DNA of 64,000 nucleotides from Enterovibrio sp051650965 (GCA_051650965.1 JBOFRL010000018.1:1-64000), one strand, 5' to 3'; shown: positions 1 through 8,579, counted from the stretch's first letter. Numbers and translations are program-made. Notes: generated by a model not told the origin, from the sequence alone.

Positions 1-128
1 AAACAGCCAAAGCTAATGGATTGATCCCTTACGACTATTTGGTCGCGTGCTTAAATGAAATGTGCCAATCAGAACCCGATATCGAGCGTCTCCTACCATG
101 GAATTTTGTACAAGGTGTGGTTGGCTAG
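1..128 (+). CDS. IS66-family transposase, C-terminal end (partial)
   Basis: The frame entering the window at base 3 runs to a TAG at 126-128. It encodes a tail containing ANGLIPYDYL and a final LLPWN segment. This is the characteristic C-terminus of IS66 TnpC transposases (usual form KANGLEPY..L and IEALLPW). Only about 41 codons are in the window, so completeness of the element cannot be judged. The frame differs from that of the overlapping phosphatase frame at 62-1594. The identification rests on recalled family motifs; a protein search with the upstream sequence would settle it. Confidence 0.85.
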   Translation, partial: TAKANGLIPYDYLVACLNEMCQSEPDIERLLPWNFVQGVVG

Positions 129-136
129 ACGCTCAC
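1..136 (+). mobile_element. Right end of an IS66-family insertion sequence
   Basis: Eight bases after the transposase stop the sequence reads GACGCTCAC (128-136). IS66-family right ends commonly finish in a close relative, ...CGCTTAC, the inverse of a GTAAGCG-type left end. I place the element boundary near 136 on that basis. The left end and the 8-bp target duplication lie outside the window, so the exact edge is inferred. Right after it, the reading frame of the phosphatase-like protein continues open, as expected if the element landed inside or just before that gene. Confidence 0.55.
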
Positions 137-1594
137 GGAACTGCAATCAATTTACCAGCAAGAGAAAATTGGCAACAAGATGACCACCCTGATGCTGGTG
201 CTGCAGCTCCAGCCATTTCGCGCCCCAGAGCGGGTAGTTCCACACAAGGCTTAGTCTTCCCTGAATCGGCAGAAATGCCTCAAACTAGCCAAGGCTTTTC
301 TTTCAATCGGTTACTGCGAAGGCTTAAGCTGAAAAAGGATAAATCAGTTTCTACCCCAGATTTAAGAGATATCTCTCAAACAACAATAGGAAGCCCTTTG
401 CCAGACTTAAGCCAAACTCAAAAGTCGGATAAGAGGAAAGGCCGGCTTGGGGCGCTATTTTCAAAGAAAAAAAGTGTTGATCCTGTTAGCGGAACAAAAC
501 CAAAAATAGTTAATAAAGATCAAATAAGTCTGCCAATTCCAGTCGATAGGGGAGTACAAGCCTCTACTTCGCTTGGCAAAGTGATCACTCAAGGTGCAGT
601 TGCATGGGATTATCCTGATTATACAGGTATGCCTGTAACAAGTTATAAAACCGGTGCAATAGAACAACTTCGCAAATCTGGGCGGCCTGGGGCTAAGCAA
701 GCAGAGGATCTTAAGTCACAAGACTCTCGCAAGGTTAAAGCTGCACTAACGCGTCTTTTGCGCTATCAAAGAGAGCATAGAAATATGCCAGATGGCGCTT
801 TTGCTCCATACGACCCTTCATCGCACAGATTTAAAGATATTCGCCCGATGCGCAGTACTCTAATTAACACAAGCGCAGGTCAAAAACTTGGTATTAACAA
901 TATGGTTGTTAATAATAAAGTGGTTGGAATGGCCTGTAGTTTGCCAACTGATGTGCAGTTTGGTGAGATGTATAATTTTATGTTTGAACATGGCATGCAA
1001 GGGTTGCACGCTATAATACAGGACACGGATTTACAAAGAGACAAAACGGTTTGCTACTTTGAGCCTGTGATCACTCCAGTGAATTCGCCAACAGGCTACA
1101 ACATAAACATTGCAACTAATCAAATGGAGATCGATCCAGAAGGGATTGTTACAAGTGGTGGCAGGATAAAAGTTGAAAAAGAAGAAACTAATATTTATGA
1201 CGAAGGGCATCCAAGTGAAACGAAAGTTTTTAATTTAATATTGACTCGCGGTGATGAAGTGCGAGAAATCAAAGTATTACATAGCCCTTGCTGGGTTGAT
1301 GCCACACAAATATCTTCAGTATCTTTAGCAAGGCTTTTAGAATTACGAGAAAACTGCTTCCTAGACTTATCCCCTGATCGCATCCTCACACACTGTCGCG
1401 CTGGGATAGGTAGAACGGGAACTATTCTCACAGCAGAAGTTATGCGCCATATGCTAGGCTTAAATTTATTAGATATTGTTATGTCTTTGCGCGATTCTCG
1501 CCATTCCTCGGTGGTGCAAACAGAAGGGCAAATTGAGTTGTTGATGAATATGGCTGACGAGCTTCAATATCCACTTCTTGATAGTGGCTCATGA
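62..1594 (+). CDS. Protein tyrosine phosphatase, effector-like, 5' end altered by IS66
   Basis: The C-terminal half is a classical PTP-type domain. The P-loop HCRAGIGRTGT has Cys445 as nucleophile and Arg451 as the CX5R arginine. The general-acid loop reads W411-V412-D413 in place of the usual WPD. A block near residues 285-325 resembles the part of PTPs that precedes the substrate loop. Residues about 75-170 are basic and low in complexity. There is no signal peptide. The longest frame starts at GTG 62, but its first ~25 codons are IS66 DNA read out of frame, so the native start was probably further upstream and is lost. The next in-frame ATG is at 275. Bacterial PTPs of this type (YopH, SptP, Legionella effectors) act on host phosphotyrosine; effector function here is inference. 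A GU-rich terminator follows. Confidence 0.75.
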   Translation: MPIRTRYRASPTMEFCTRCGWLDAHGTAINLPARENWQQDDHPDAGAAAPAISRPRAGSSTQGLVFPESAEMPQTSQGFSFNRLLRRLKLKKDKSVSTPDLRDISQTTIGSPLPDLSQTQKSDKRKGRLGALFSKKKSVDPVSGTKPKIVNKDQISLPIPVDRGVQASTSLGKVITQGAVAWDYPDYTGMPVTSYKTGAIEQLRKSGRPGAKQAEDLKSQDSRKVKAALTRLLRYQREHRNMPDGAFAPYDPSSHRFKDIRPMRSTLINTSAGQKLGINNMVVNNKVVGMACSLPTDVQFGEMYNFMFEHGMQGLHAIIQDTDLQRDKTVCYFEPVITPVNSPTGYNINIATNQMEIDPEGIVTSGGRIKVEKEETNIYDEGHPSETKVFNLILTRGDEVREIKVLHSPCWVDATQISSVSLARLLELRENCFLDLSPDRILTHCRAGIGRTGTILTAEVMRHMLGLNLLDIVMSLRDSRHSSVVQTEGQIELLMNMADELQYPLLDSGS

Positions 1595-1656
1595 CGCTAA
1601 AGGAAAATCTATAAAAAAAGGGCGATGTAATGTCCTTGTGAATGTAGAGTGTGCGA

Positions 1657-1686
1657 GTGGTCAATAACAATTGGCCGCTTTTATTC
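1657..1686 (+). terminator. Intrinsic terminator after the phosphatase gene
   Basis: The arms GTGGTCAA (1657-1664) and TTGGCCGC (1671-1678) pair in RNA with two G-U pairs around a 6-nt loop, followed by TTTTATT. It lies 63 nt after the phosphatase stop codon. Confidence 0.6.
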
Positions 1687-1821
1687 TATGTGGCATTCCG
1701 TTCAAGTAAGAGCAAAAAAATTTAAAGTAACCCCAATTCAGGTTAAAACAAGGAGAATTGTTTTAAATTCCCGCAAGTTGTTCATTAAAAAAGCAAATAA
1801 ACAAATTTTTTCTCGTTACTC

Positions 1822-1850
1822 TTGCAACCAATTTCGCTCTTGGTTAGTAT
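1822..1850 (+). promoter_or_regulatory. Promoter for the tRNA-Val pair
   Basis: A sigma70-like -35 TTGCAA (1822-1827) and -10 TAGTAT (1845-1850) are separated by exactly 17 bp. They are followed by a GAGCC discriminator about 20 bp before the first tRNA. GC-rich discriminators are typical of stringently controlled stable-RNA promoters. Confidence 0.65.
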
Positions 1851-1869
1851 GAGCCTCTATTTTATAGAT

Positions 1870-1946
1870 GCGCCTGTAGCTCAGTTGGTTAGAGCACCAC
1901 CTTGACATGGTGGGGGTCGGTGGTTCGAGTCCACTCAGACGCACCA
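1870..1946 (+). tRNA. tRNA-Val(GAC), copy 1
   Basis: This is a 77-nt cloverleaf with encoded CCA. The D arm is GCTCAGTTGGTTAGAGC, the anticodon loop CTTGACA has GAC at 1904-1906, and the T arm contains GGTTCGAGTCC. It closely matches E. coli valV/valW, which are also a tandem pair. The acceptor arms GCGCCTG and CAGACGC leave a C4-A69 mismatch, an oddity shared by the second copy. Confidence 0.95.
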
Positions 1947-1959
1947 AATCAGTTCTTTT

Positions 1960-2036
1960 GCGCCTGTAGCTCAGTTGGTTAGAGCACCACCTTGACATGG
2001 TGGGGGTCGGTGGTTCGAGTCCACTCAGACGCACCA
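1960..2036 (+). tRNA. tRNA-Val(GAC), copy 2
   Basis: This copy is identical over all 77 nt to the one 13 bp upstream, including the C4-A69 acceptor mismatch. The anticodon GAC is at 1994-1996 and CCA is encoded. The pair is likely transcribed together from the promoter at 1822-1850. No strong terminator is evident after it, only a T-rich run near 2070-2085. Confidence 0.95.
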
Positions 2037-2174
2037 TTCTAATCTCAAAATTAATCTCAACTTGCCAAATTTTTTAGTTTTTCCGCTAAATTACCCAAAA
2101 TTTCAGCCTTTTTCTGGGCTTGCTTCTCTATTTATTAAAAAATCGTTGCCGAGCCCTACACTCTGAGCAACAAA

Positions 2175-2204
2175 TTCTGGCTTTGCATAAAAAAAGCGTA
2201 TAAT
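2175..2204 (+). promoter_or_regulatory. Possible uvrY promoter
   Basis: A perfect -10 TATAAT lies at 2199-2204 with a weak -35 TTCTGG at 2175-2180 (18-bp spacer), about 82 bp before the uvrY start. Confidence 0.5.
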
Positions 2205-2286
2205 GCGTAAAAGTTAATGATATGAGTCGATATTTTGAACAATCTAAAACTGCAACTGGCAGCCTTTTGCAAATGAGGATGCAATC

Positions 2287-2931
2287 ATGATCCGTGTTTT
2301 TCTTGTCGATGATCACGCCCTCGTGCGCACAGGGATCCGTCGCTTGCTGGAAGATGAGCGAGGGATCTTGGTTGTTGGTGAAGCTGAGAGTGGCGAAGAG
2401 GCTCTAGCTTGGTGCAAAAAAGAACAAGCTGATATTTTTTTGATGGACATGAATATGCCTGGCATTGGCGGTATTGAAGCTACTAAAAAAATATTGCATT
2501 ACCAACCCGATGCCAAAGTGCTGATCTTAACTGTGCAAACTGAAAATCCTTTTCCTGCCAGAGTGATGCAGGCGGGCGCGTTTGGTTACCTTACCAAAGG
2601 GGCCGGCGCTAAAGAGATGCTACATGCCATTCGTACCGTATATTCTGGGCGGCGCTACATTTTCCCTGACATTGCGCAGCAGATGGCGCTTAGCCACTGT
2701 GTGACCGAAGGCGACGATCTTTTTGCGCAGCTTTCTGAGCGCGAGCTGCAGATTGCCATGATGATCATCAAAGGGCAAAAGGCCAACGACATCGCAAAGC
2801 AGCTGCATCTTAGCCCCAAAACGGTCAACAGTTATCGCTACCGCTTATTTGCCAAATTGGCGATCAATGGGGATGTTGGACTGATGCATTTAGCTATCCG
2901 ACATGGCATGTTAGACGCAGAAATTATGTAG
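2287..2931 (+). CDS. uvrY: UvrY/GacA-family response regulator
   Basis: This is a two-component DNA-binding regulator. In relatives it is phosphorylated by BarA and activates small RNAs that titrate CsrA, controlling carbon use, motility and virulence. The receiver domain (1-~120) shows acidic D8 and D9, phospho-acceptor D54 in FLMDMNMPG and the conserved Thr-Lys segment LTKGAGA. The C-terminal LuxR-type HTH (about 145-205) contains LSERELQ and LSPKTVNSYRYRL. The length of 214 aa is normal for the family. GAGG lies upstream of the ATG. The gene is followed 12 bp later by uvrC, the conserved gammaproteobacterial pairing. Confidence 0.95.
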   Translation: MIRVFLVDDHALVRTGIRRLLEDERGILVVGEAESGEEALAWCKKEQADIFLMDMNMPGIGGIEATKKILHYQPDAKVLILTVQTENPFPARVMQAGAFGYLTKGAGAKEMLHAIRTVYSGRRYIFPDIAQQMALSHCVTEGDDLFAQLSERELQIAMMIIKGQKANDIAKQLHLSPKTVNSYRYRLFAKLAINGDVGLMHLAIRHGMLDAEIM

Positions 2932-2943
2932 TGTTTTAGTACC

Positions 2944-4773
2944 GTGTTTGATGAAAAAAGCTTTTTAAAAACCGTTTCTGAGCAGCCTGGCGTTTACCGT
3001 ATGGTCAATGCGGCCGACGAGATCATTTATGTCGGCAAGGCCAAATCGCTCAAAAAGCGCCTGAGTAGCTATTTTCGCGAGCAGCATCCTGATAAGAAAA
3101 CACAAGTACTGGTGCGGCAGATTGCCAAAATTGACGTGACTGTGACGCACACGGAAACGGAAGCGCTGATCTTAGAAAATAACTTAATTAAGCAGCACCT
3201 ACCGCGCTACAACGTGTTGCTAAAAGACGATAAATCATACCCTTATATCTTTTTATCCAATAGCAAACACCCTCGGCTTGGCGTTTTACGCAGCAAAAAA
3301 GCGTTGCAAGGTGACCATTTTGGCCCGTTTCCAGATGGCACGGCGGTCAAGCAATGCCTTGATCTGCTGCAAAAAATTTTTTTAGTACGCCAATGCGAAG
3401 ACTCAGTCTACGCAAACCGCACGCGCCCTTGCTTGATGTATCAAATTGGCCGCTGCGCCGCGCCTTGTGTGGCGGGGATCGTTTCCGATGAAAAATACGC
3501 CGAATTAGTCCAATTTACCCGCCTTTTTTTGCAAGATAAAGATCAAACCGTTTTAAAGCTGCTGATTGAAAAGATGGAGCAGGCCAGTGCTGCGCTGCAA
3601 TTTGAGCAAGCGGCAAAATATCGCGACCAAATTCAAGCAGTTAAGCAGATCCAAGCGCAGCAACATGTCAGCGACCTTGGCGCTTTACAAGAGGGCGACG
3701 CTATTGCGTTGGCGTATGAAAATGGCGTGGCCTGTGTGCACGTGCTTTGTTTTCGCAAGGGGAAAATTTTGGCAAGCCACAGCTATTTTCCAGCAGTTCC
3801 CGCAAACACGCAGGCGCAAGAGCTGCTCAGCGCATTCATCGGCCAATATTATTTCAACAATGCGCATGCGCGCGCCATCCCGCAGCAGCTTTTATTGAGC
3901 GAGCCGCTGGATGATGAGCATGCCGCCTTAGCAGAAGGGCTTTCTGCCGTTGCGGGACGAAAAGTTGCAGTGCTGCATAATCTGCGCGCGGGGCGGGCGA
4001 AGCTTGTACAACTGGCAAAAACCAATGCGCAAGCCGCGTTAGCTAGCAAATTAAGCCATAAACAGACATTAAACGCGCGTTTTGACGCCTTGTGCCAAGC
4101 TTTAGCGCTAAAAGAGCTGCAACGCATTGAATGCTTTGACATTAGTCATACGCAAGGGCAGCAGACAATCGCCTCTTGCGTTGTGTTTGATAGCGACGGG
4201 CCAAACAAATCTTTGTTTCGTCGCTACAACATTAACGGCATCACGCCAGGCGATGATTATGCGGCGATGGCGCAGGTGCTGGAAAAACGCTATGGCAAAA
4301 TGCTCGCACCGGAGAATATTCCGGATCTTATTTTGATTGACGGCGGCAAAGGGCAGCTTAATCGCGCATGGGAAATTATCGCGCCATTGTGCAAACAGTG
4401 GCCAAAACAGCCATTAATGCTGGGCGTTGCTAAAGGGGTCACGCGCAAGGCGGGACTTGAAACCATCATAAACATTGACGGATCGAGCTTTTTTTGGGAA
4501 CAAGACTCGCCCGCGCTGCACTTAATTCAGCAAATCCGTGACGCAAGCCATGATCACGCTATCTCTGGCCATCGCGCGAAACGCGGCAAAATGAGTCAAA
4601 GCAGTGTGTTGCAGGAGCTGCCACAAATCGGGCCTAAACGCCGCCAAGCGCTGCTGAAATATTTTGGCGGAATGCAGGAGCTAAAACGTGCCAGCATTGA
4701 CGAAATTGCTAAAGTTCCAGGAATAAGTCGAGTGTTAGCACAGAAAATATTTTATCAGTTGCAAGGTAGCTAG
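2944..4773 (+). CDS. uvrC: Excinuclease ABC subunit C
   Basis: UvrC makes both incisions in nucleotide excision repair after UvrAB damage recognition. The N-terminal GIY-YIG nuclease is at about 16-95 (GVYRMVN ... IIYVGKAKSLKKRL) and the UVR motif that binds UvrB at about 203-240. The RNase H-like 5' nuclease carries D399, D438, D466 and H538, the same positions as the characterised enzymes. Tandem helix-hairpin-helix motifs fill the last 55 residues. The 609-aa length is normal. The start is GTG at 2944, 12 bp after uvrY, with no clear Shine-Dalgarno, so translation is probably coupled to uvrY. Confidence 0.97.
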   Translation: MFDEKSFLKTVSEQPGVYRMVNAADEIIYVGKAKSLKKRLSSYFREQHPDKKTQVLVRQIAKIDVTVTHTETEALILENNLIKQHLPRYNVLLKDDKSYPYIFLSNSKHPRLGVLRSKKALQGDHFGPFPDGTAVKQCLDLLQKIFLVRQCEDSVYANRTRPCLMYQIGRCAAPCVAGIVSDEKYAELVQFTRLFLQDKDQTVLKLLIEKMEQASAALQFEQAAKYRDQIQAVKQIQAQQHVSDLGALQEGDAIALAYENGVACVHVLCFRKGKILASHSYFPAVPANTQAQELLSAFIGQYYFNNAHARAIPQQLLLSEPLDDEHAALAEGLSAVAGRKVAVLHNLRAGRAKLVQLAKTNAQAALASKLSHKQTLNARFDALCQALALKELQRIECFDISHTQGQQTIASCVVFDSDGPNKSLFRRYNINGITPGDDYAAMAQVLEKRYGKMLAPENIPDLILIDGGKGQLNRAWEIIAPLCKQWPKQPLMLGVAKGVTRKAGLETIINIDGSSFFWEQDSPALHLIQQIRDASHDHAISGHRAKRGKMSQSSVLQELPQIGPKRRQALLKYFGGMQELKRASIDEIAKVPGISRVLAQKIFYQLQGS

Positions 4774-4819
4774 CTTTGCATCACCATAATCACAGACCAA
4801 CCTTAACAATGCGTTTTTT

Positions 4820-5371
4820 ATGCGACTCAATATACCCAATATGTTAACGGCGCTCCGCGTGGCGCTGATCCCCGTGTTCGTGCTGTTTTTTTACTTACCG
4901 TACCCATGGGCAGCATTTGCTAGCGCGCTGATCTTTTTGCTGGCCGCTATCACTGACTGGCTCGATGGCTATTTGGCACGCACGCTCAATCAGACAACCT
5001 CGTTTGGCGCGTTCTTAGATCCCGTTGCCGATAAAGTGATGGTGGCGATCGCGCTGATTTTGATTGTGCAGCACTATCACTCCATTTGGGTGACGTTGCC
5101 TGCGGCGACCATGATTGCGCGAGAAATTATTATTTCTGCGCTGCGTGAATGGATGGCTGAGCTTGGTAAACGCGCTAATGTGGCGGTTTCGTGGCTGGGC
5201 AAATTCAAAACGACCGCGCAGATGGTTGCCTTGTTGCTGCTGTTATGGCGCCCGTCATCTGCCGTGATCTCGCTTGGCATTGTTGCGCTCTATATCGCAA
5301 CGCTGTTAACCTATTGGTCGATGTGGAAATATCTTAAAGCGTCAAAAACGGATCTGCTCAGTGACAGCTGA
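4820..5371 (+). CDS. pgsA: CDP-diacylglycerol--glycerol-3-phosphate 3-phosphatidyltransferase
   Basis: This integral inner-membrane enzyme makes phosphatidylglycerol phosphate, the committed step to PG and cardiolipin. The CDP-alcohol phosphotransferase signature D-x2-DG-x2-AR-x8-G-x3-D-x3-D is intact (TDWLDGYLART ... GAFLDPVADK). Several hydrophobic segments fit membrane spans, and 183 aa is the usual length. It sits 46 bp after uvrC, the same order as in E. coli, and is closed by the terminator at 5388-5416. Confidence 0.95.
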   Translation: MRLNIPNMLTALRVALIPVFVLFFYLPYPWAAFASALIFLLAAITDWLDGYLARTLNQTTSFGAFLDPVADKVMVAIALILIVQHYHSIWVTLPAATMIAREIIISALREWMAELGKRANVAVSWLGKFKTTAQMVALLLLLWRPSSAVISLGIVALYIATLLTYWSMWKYLKASKTDLLSDS

Positions 5372-5387
5372 TCTGCAAATGTAAAAA

Positions 5388-5416
5388 TAGCGAGGTTACC
5401 TCGCTACCATTTTTTT
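5388..5416 (+). terminator. Terminator after pgsA
   Basis: A near-perfect stem TAGCGAGGT / ACCTCGCTA (5388-5406) is followed by CCA and seven T (5410-5416). The convergent grxA gene ends about 20 bp further on, and the A-run before the stem could let it work on both strands. Confidence 0.8.
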
Positions 5417-5437
5417 ATGCGGCTCTATGCGGCGTTT

Positions 5438-5704
5438 TTATTCTTCGGCCAGTAATTTGGCCTGTTTTACATACGCAACAAAATCATCGCATCCACCAAG
5501 GTGTTTTTGGTCGATGAAGATCTGCGGAACCGTTTGCACTGGCTTGCCAATCATACGCGCGAGATCGTCTTTATTGATGCCATCAACGTGCATGTCGATG
5601 TAGCGAAAGCTAAAATCGCTGCGCTGCTCCTTGAGTTTTGCTGCAAGTTCGTGCGCTCTTGTGCAATAGGGGCAGCCTGGCCTTCCAAAAATCAGTACGA
5701 ACAT
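5438..5704 (-). CDS. grxA: Glutaredoxin 1
   Basis: This is a small thiol-disulfide reductant that uses glutathione and donates electrons to ribonucleotide reductase and other targets. The active site CPYC is at residues 11-14, followed by a TVPQIF cis-Pro segment and LGGCDDF, all typical of GrxA. I start at the ATG on 5702-5704 because AAAGGAA lies just upstream and the resulting 88-aa protein aligns with E. coli Grx1 (85 aa). A longer frame reaching 5749 would overlap the upstream lipoprotein gene and adds no conserved sequence. Confidence 0.93.
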   Translation of the reverse strand: MFVLIFGRPGCPYCTRAHELAAKLKEQRSDFSFRYIDMHVDGINKDDLARMIGKPVQTVPQIFIDQKHLGGCDDFVAYVKQAKLLAEE

Positions 5705-5736
5705 ATGAAAATTCCTTTTAAGCGTAGATAGGTGTA

Positions 5737-6192
5737 TTAAACAACCCAATCACGCAATTTAAAGTAAAGAGTATAATTGGCGTTTTGCAGCTTAAGTCCT
5801 TCTTTTGTCAGCGTCATTTTGCTCCAGTTGCCCAGCACATCAGCCATAACGCGCTCAAAATGGGAAGCCGCTTCCGCGCATGACATCATGGTGCTCGCCA
5901 TCTGATCGATACGAAATTGCGTGCCGTTAAGCTCGCCTTGACCGAAATAGCGATTGCAGCCATTAAAGCCGTTTACAGTAAAATTCTCGCCAATTTCGAT
6001 ACTTGGCTGAGTTTCGCCCGCTGGCACTTGAATGCGTTCACCATTAATCGATTCAAGAAGCCAATGGTGATGCATAAGATCTGTTCTATTCAAATTCACA
6101 CCATTACTATTTGTTGTTTTTTCTAGCTGTTTGTCTGAACAGCCCACAAGTGTGGTTAATACAACCAACGCTGTGATAGCTATTTTTTTCAT
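5737..6192 (-). CDS. META-domain (HslJ-like) lipoprotein
   Basis: The protein has a lipoprotein signal peptide ending in the lipobox LVGC (Cys18) and a META/HslJ domain. The hallmarks are HHWLLESINGE, NGFNGCNRYFG and the later TMMSCAEA motif. HslJ-family proteins are outer-membrane or periplasmic and are linked in E. coli to heat shock and novobiocin tolerance; no enzymatic activity is known. GAGG lies before the ATG. It is 32 bp upstream of grxA on the same strand, so the two may be co-transcribed. Confidence 0.85.
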   Translation of the reverse strand: MKKIAITALVVLTTLVGCSDKQLEKTTNSNGVNLNRTDLMHHHWLLESINGERIQVPAGETQPSIEIGENFTVNGFNGCNRYFGQGELNGTQFRIDQMASTMMSCAEAASHFERVMADVLGNWSKMTLTKEGLKLQNANYTLYFKLRDWVV

Positions 6193-6331
6193 TTTATCCT
6201 CTCATGCTCTTAAAAAATATAAGCTTGCTATGAGTAGCGAGTCGCTTTTTAATTTTGCAGTGATTCTATCAATAAAAATTTTTCATACAAGCAAACAAAC
6301 TTTATGTTTATTTTTATTATGAAAAATTGCG

Positions 6332-8494
6332 CTACTCTTTGGAGCTTTTTAATGATTTTTGCGCTAAAACCAGCGCTAGCTGCTCCATCTCGGGGAGAAT
6401 TTCAGCAATAAGTTGAAATTGCTGCAAAATATTTCGAACTTTGACATTGTCATCCTCCTCATTAATGGCTAACAGCTGCTGCTCAAATGGCTGCGCTTCG
6501 TGCGATTCAACCAGTTGATATTCCTTACTTAAAATAGCACTGATTGTTTGAAATTTTGTCAGCAATAGGTGATGCGCTTTTGCAATATAAAGATCAAATT
6601 GCGATTTTTCGAGCGGCTCATGTTTAATTGCTAGCGCGGAAATATGGCCAAGAATGGTGTGGTTTAAATATAAAAAACGGAAAATTTCATCGACTGCGGT
6701 GCGGTAACGGCCAGGCTCTTGCAGCATATTACTGATGGCCTGCGTGAGCTGCGCGTCCTTGTTGTGCGCTTGCCGGCGAGTCGCGCTGTAATTTTGCAGC
6801 GAAATGGCGCTGCCGAGCTGATAGTGATTGACCACCTGCGTAAAATAGTCGCGATTAGCGTCGATAGCGTCGCGCATGATCCCACGCATACGATGCGCCT
6901 GCCAGTCGGGCAAAATAAAACGCACTGCAAAGGCGGCAATGGTGCAGCCAATTAAGGTGTCGCTCAGGCGTGGCAAAATGATCGCAAAGCCCTCACCATG
7001 CTGACTAAATGACATCATGACAAAAATGGTGATGAACGTCGTTGAAAGTAGGTGACTTTGGGCACGAAAAGCAAAGTGCAGCGTCGCCGAGGTGAGCATC
7101 AGCAGCAACTGCTCAAAGTAGTCCGAAAAAAGCTGGATGAGCGGCACGCCAAGCACCAGCCCTAAAAGCGTGCCTAAAATGCGCTGAATAAAGCGGCTAC
7201 GCATCGCCGAATAGCTGGGCTGGCAAACCAGCAGCACCGTGAGCAAAATCCAATAGCCGTTCGGAATGCCGCTAATTTGGATCAAAATGTAGCTGAAGGT
7301 AAGCGCGCTACTTAAGCGAACGGCGTGGCGAAACAGCAGCGATTTTGATGTGAACTGGCTGACAATTTGATGATATTTGTTGGCCCAGCTTGATTGCACA
7401 TTGTCATGTAGCAAATCGTCCTCGCCGTACTGCGCATTATCAAGCTTATCAATATGTTCGTATTGGCGCTCCATCGCCACGATAGTCTGCCAAATCGCTT
7501 CAAGCTGATTGAGCTGCACGCTAGAGAGCTTGTTTTGTTTTTTAATGTACTCGATGGAGCTATTTAGCTCATCGAGCGCCAAAATATTATGCTCACGATG
7601 CTTGTAGGGCAGCTGCAACATAATGCCACGCGCGATATCAGCGCAGGTTTGACTCTGCTGATAAAGAATGTACTGGATGCGAAACAGCACGTCGCTGTAA
7701 AAAAGGCTGAGCCGAAAATTTTTCGCCAGATTATCTATCGCGCTGATCTGCTCATGAATATCTTGCGCGATAAAATACAAATGCAAAAAAAGCAGATCTT
7801 CATCGGCCCGCTTAGCGCGGCGGATGCGGCTCAGCAGCGCCAATTTTGTCTCATTTAAGGCGTTGATCAGCGCAACATCTTCTTTTTGTGCGGGCGCAGA
7901 ATAATTGACTATCTGGTGCGGGTAATAGCGCTCAGATATTTTTTCAATATAAACAGAAAGCTCCATGTAGAGCTGCTGCAAACGGTAATGCACCGCCTGC
8001 TTGGGCCAAAGCAGATGCCAAAGCAGCGAAATGGCGCCGTAAATCGCCGCGCCCGTCAACAGCTGTAGCGGCTGCTGCCACAGCGTTGCGGAATACTCAG
8101 CATTAAGCATGGTGTAGATAGCGATCAACAGCGAAGCGAGGGAAATGGAGGCGTAGCGGCCACCGAGCGCGCCAAGCATAGTAAAGCCAAATGTGGACAG
8201 AAAAAGTCCGGCCGCAAAAAGATAGGGCTGGAAAAAGAGCAGCTCTATGGAAAAGGTCGCTAAAGCAAAAAAAATCAGCGCAAGTAGCAGTGACTCACAG
8301 CGTTCCCAAAAATTGTCTTCTTTTTCGGCAAGCGCTGACGCTATCGCCCCTAGCAGCAATGTGTTGATAGCTTGCGACTGTTTAAACAGCAGACACAACG
8401 CGATGATTGTGCCAAAGGCAAACAGTACTTTTAAGCTGTAATTTATGTGGTGGTTAACCCAGTATCGTTTAATGAATTGAAATGATAACAACAT
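6332..8494 (-). CDS. yccS: YccS-like FUSC-family inner membrane protein
   Basis: This is a large membrane protein with two clusters of hydrophobic helices, near the N-terminus (about 15-140) and near 395-520, each followed by a soluble helical region. That is the layout of YccS/YhfK proteins related to aromatic-acid efflux (AaeB/FUSC). Substrate and function are unknown. The 720-aa length from the ATG at 8492-8494 fits YccS (717 aa in E. coli). A GTG start 14 codons upstream (8536) is possible; neither has a good ribosome site. The gene stands alone. Confidence 0.8.
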   Translation of the reverse strand: MLLSFQFIKRYWVNHHINYSLKVLFAFGTIIALCLLFKQSQAINTLLLGAIASALAEKEDNFWERCESLLLALIFFALATFSIELLFFQPYLFAAGLFLSTFGFTMLGALGGRYASISLASLLIAIYTMLNAEYSATLWQQPLQLLTGAAIYGAISLLWHLLWPKQAVHYRLQQLYMELSVYIEKISERYYPHQIVNYSAPAQKEDVALINALNETKLALLSRIRRAKRADEDLLFLHLYFIAQDIHEQISAIDNLAKNFRLSLFYSDVLFRIQYILYQQSQTCADIARGIMLQLPYKHREHNILALDELNSSIEYIKKQNKLSSVQLNQLEAIWQTIVAMERQYEHIDKLDNAQYGEDDLLHDNVQSSWANKYHQIVSQFTSKSLLFRHAVRLSSALTFSYILIQISGIPNGYWILLTVLLVCQPSYSAMRSRFIQRILGTLLGLVLGVPLIQLFSDYFEQLLLMLTSATLHFAFRAQSHLLSTTFITIFVMMSFSQHGEGFAIILPRLSDTLIGCTIAAFAVRFILPDWQAHRMRGIMRDAIDANRDYFTQVVNHYQLGSAISLQNYSATRRQAHNKDAQLTQAISNMLQEPGRYRTAVDEIFRFLYLNHTILGHISALAIKHEPLEKSQFDLYIAKAHHLLLTKFQTISAILSKEYQLVESHEAQPFEQQLLAINEEDDNVKVRNILQQFQLIAEILPEMEQLALVLAQKSLKSSKE

Positions 8495-8579
8495 GTATTT
8501 AATGAAAAATGAAACGCAATCCTGACAGAATAGCACAACCAGAATTTGTCACGGCGAGATTGCATCGCGCTGCATGCGA

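Noticed and set aside
1649..1852. 67-codon frame between the phosphatase and tRNA genes
   Set aside because: GTG start without ribosome site; it runs over the likely phosphatase terminator and the tRNA promoter.
1816..2037. 73-codon frame on the minus strand across both tRNA genes
   Set aside because: Antisense to the tRNAs; its internal protein repeat just mirrors the duplicated tRNA.
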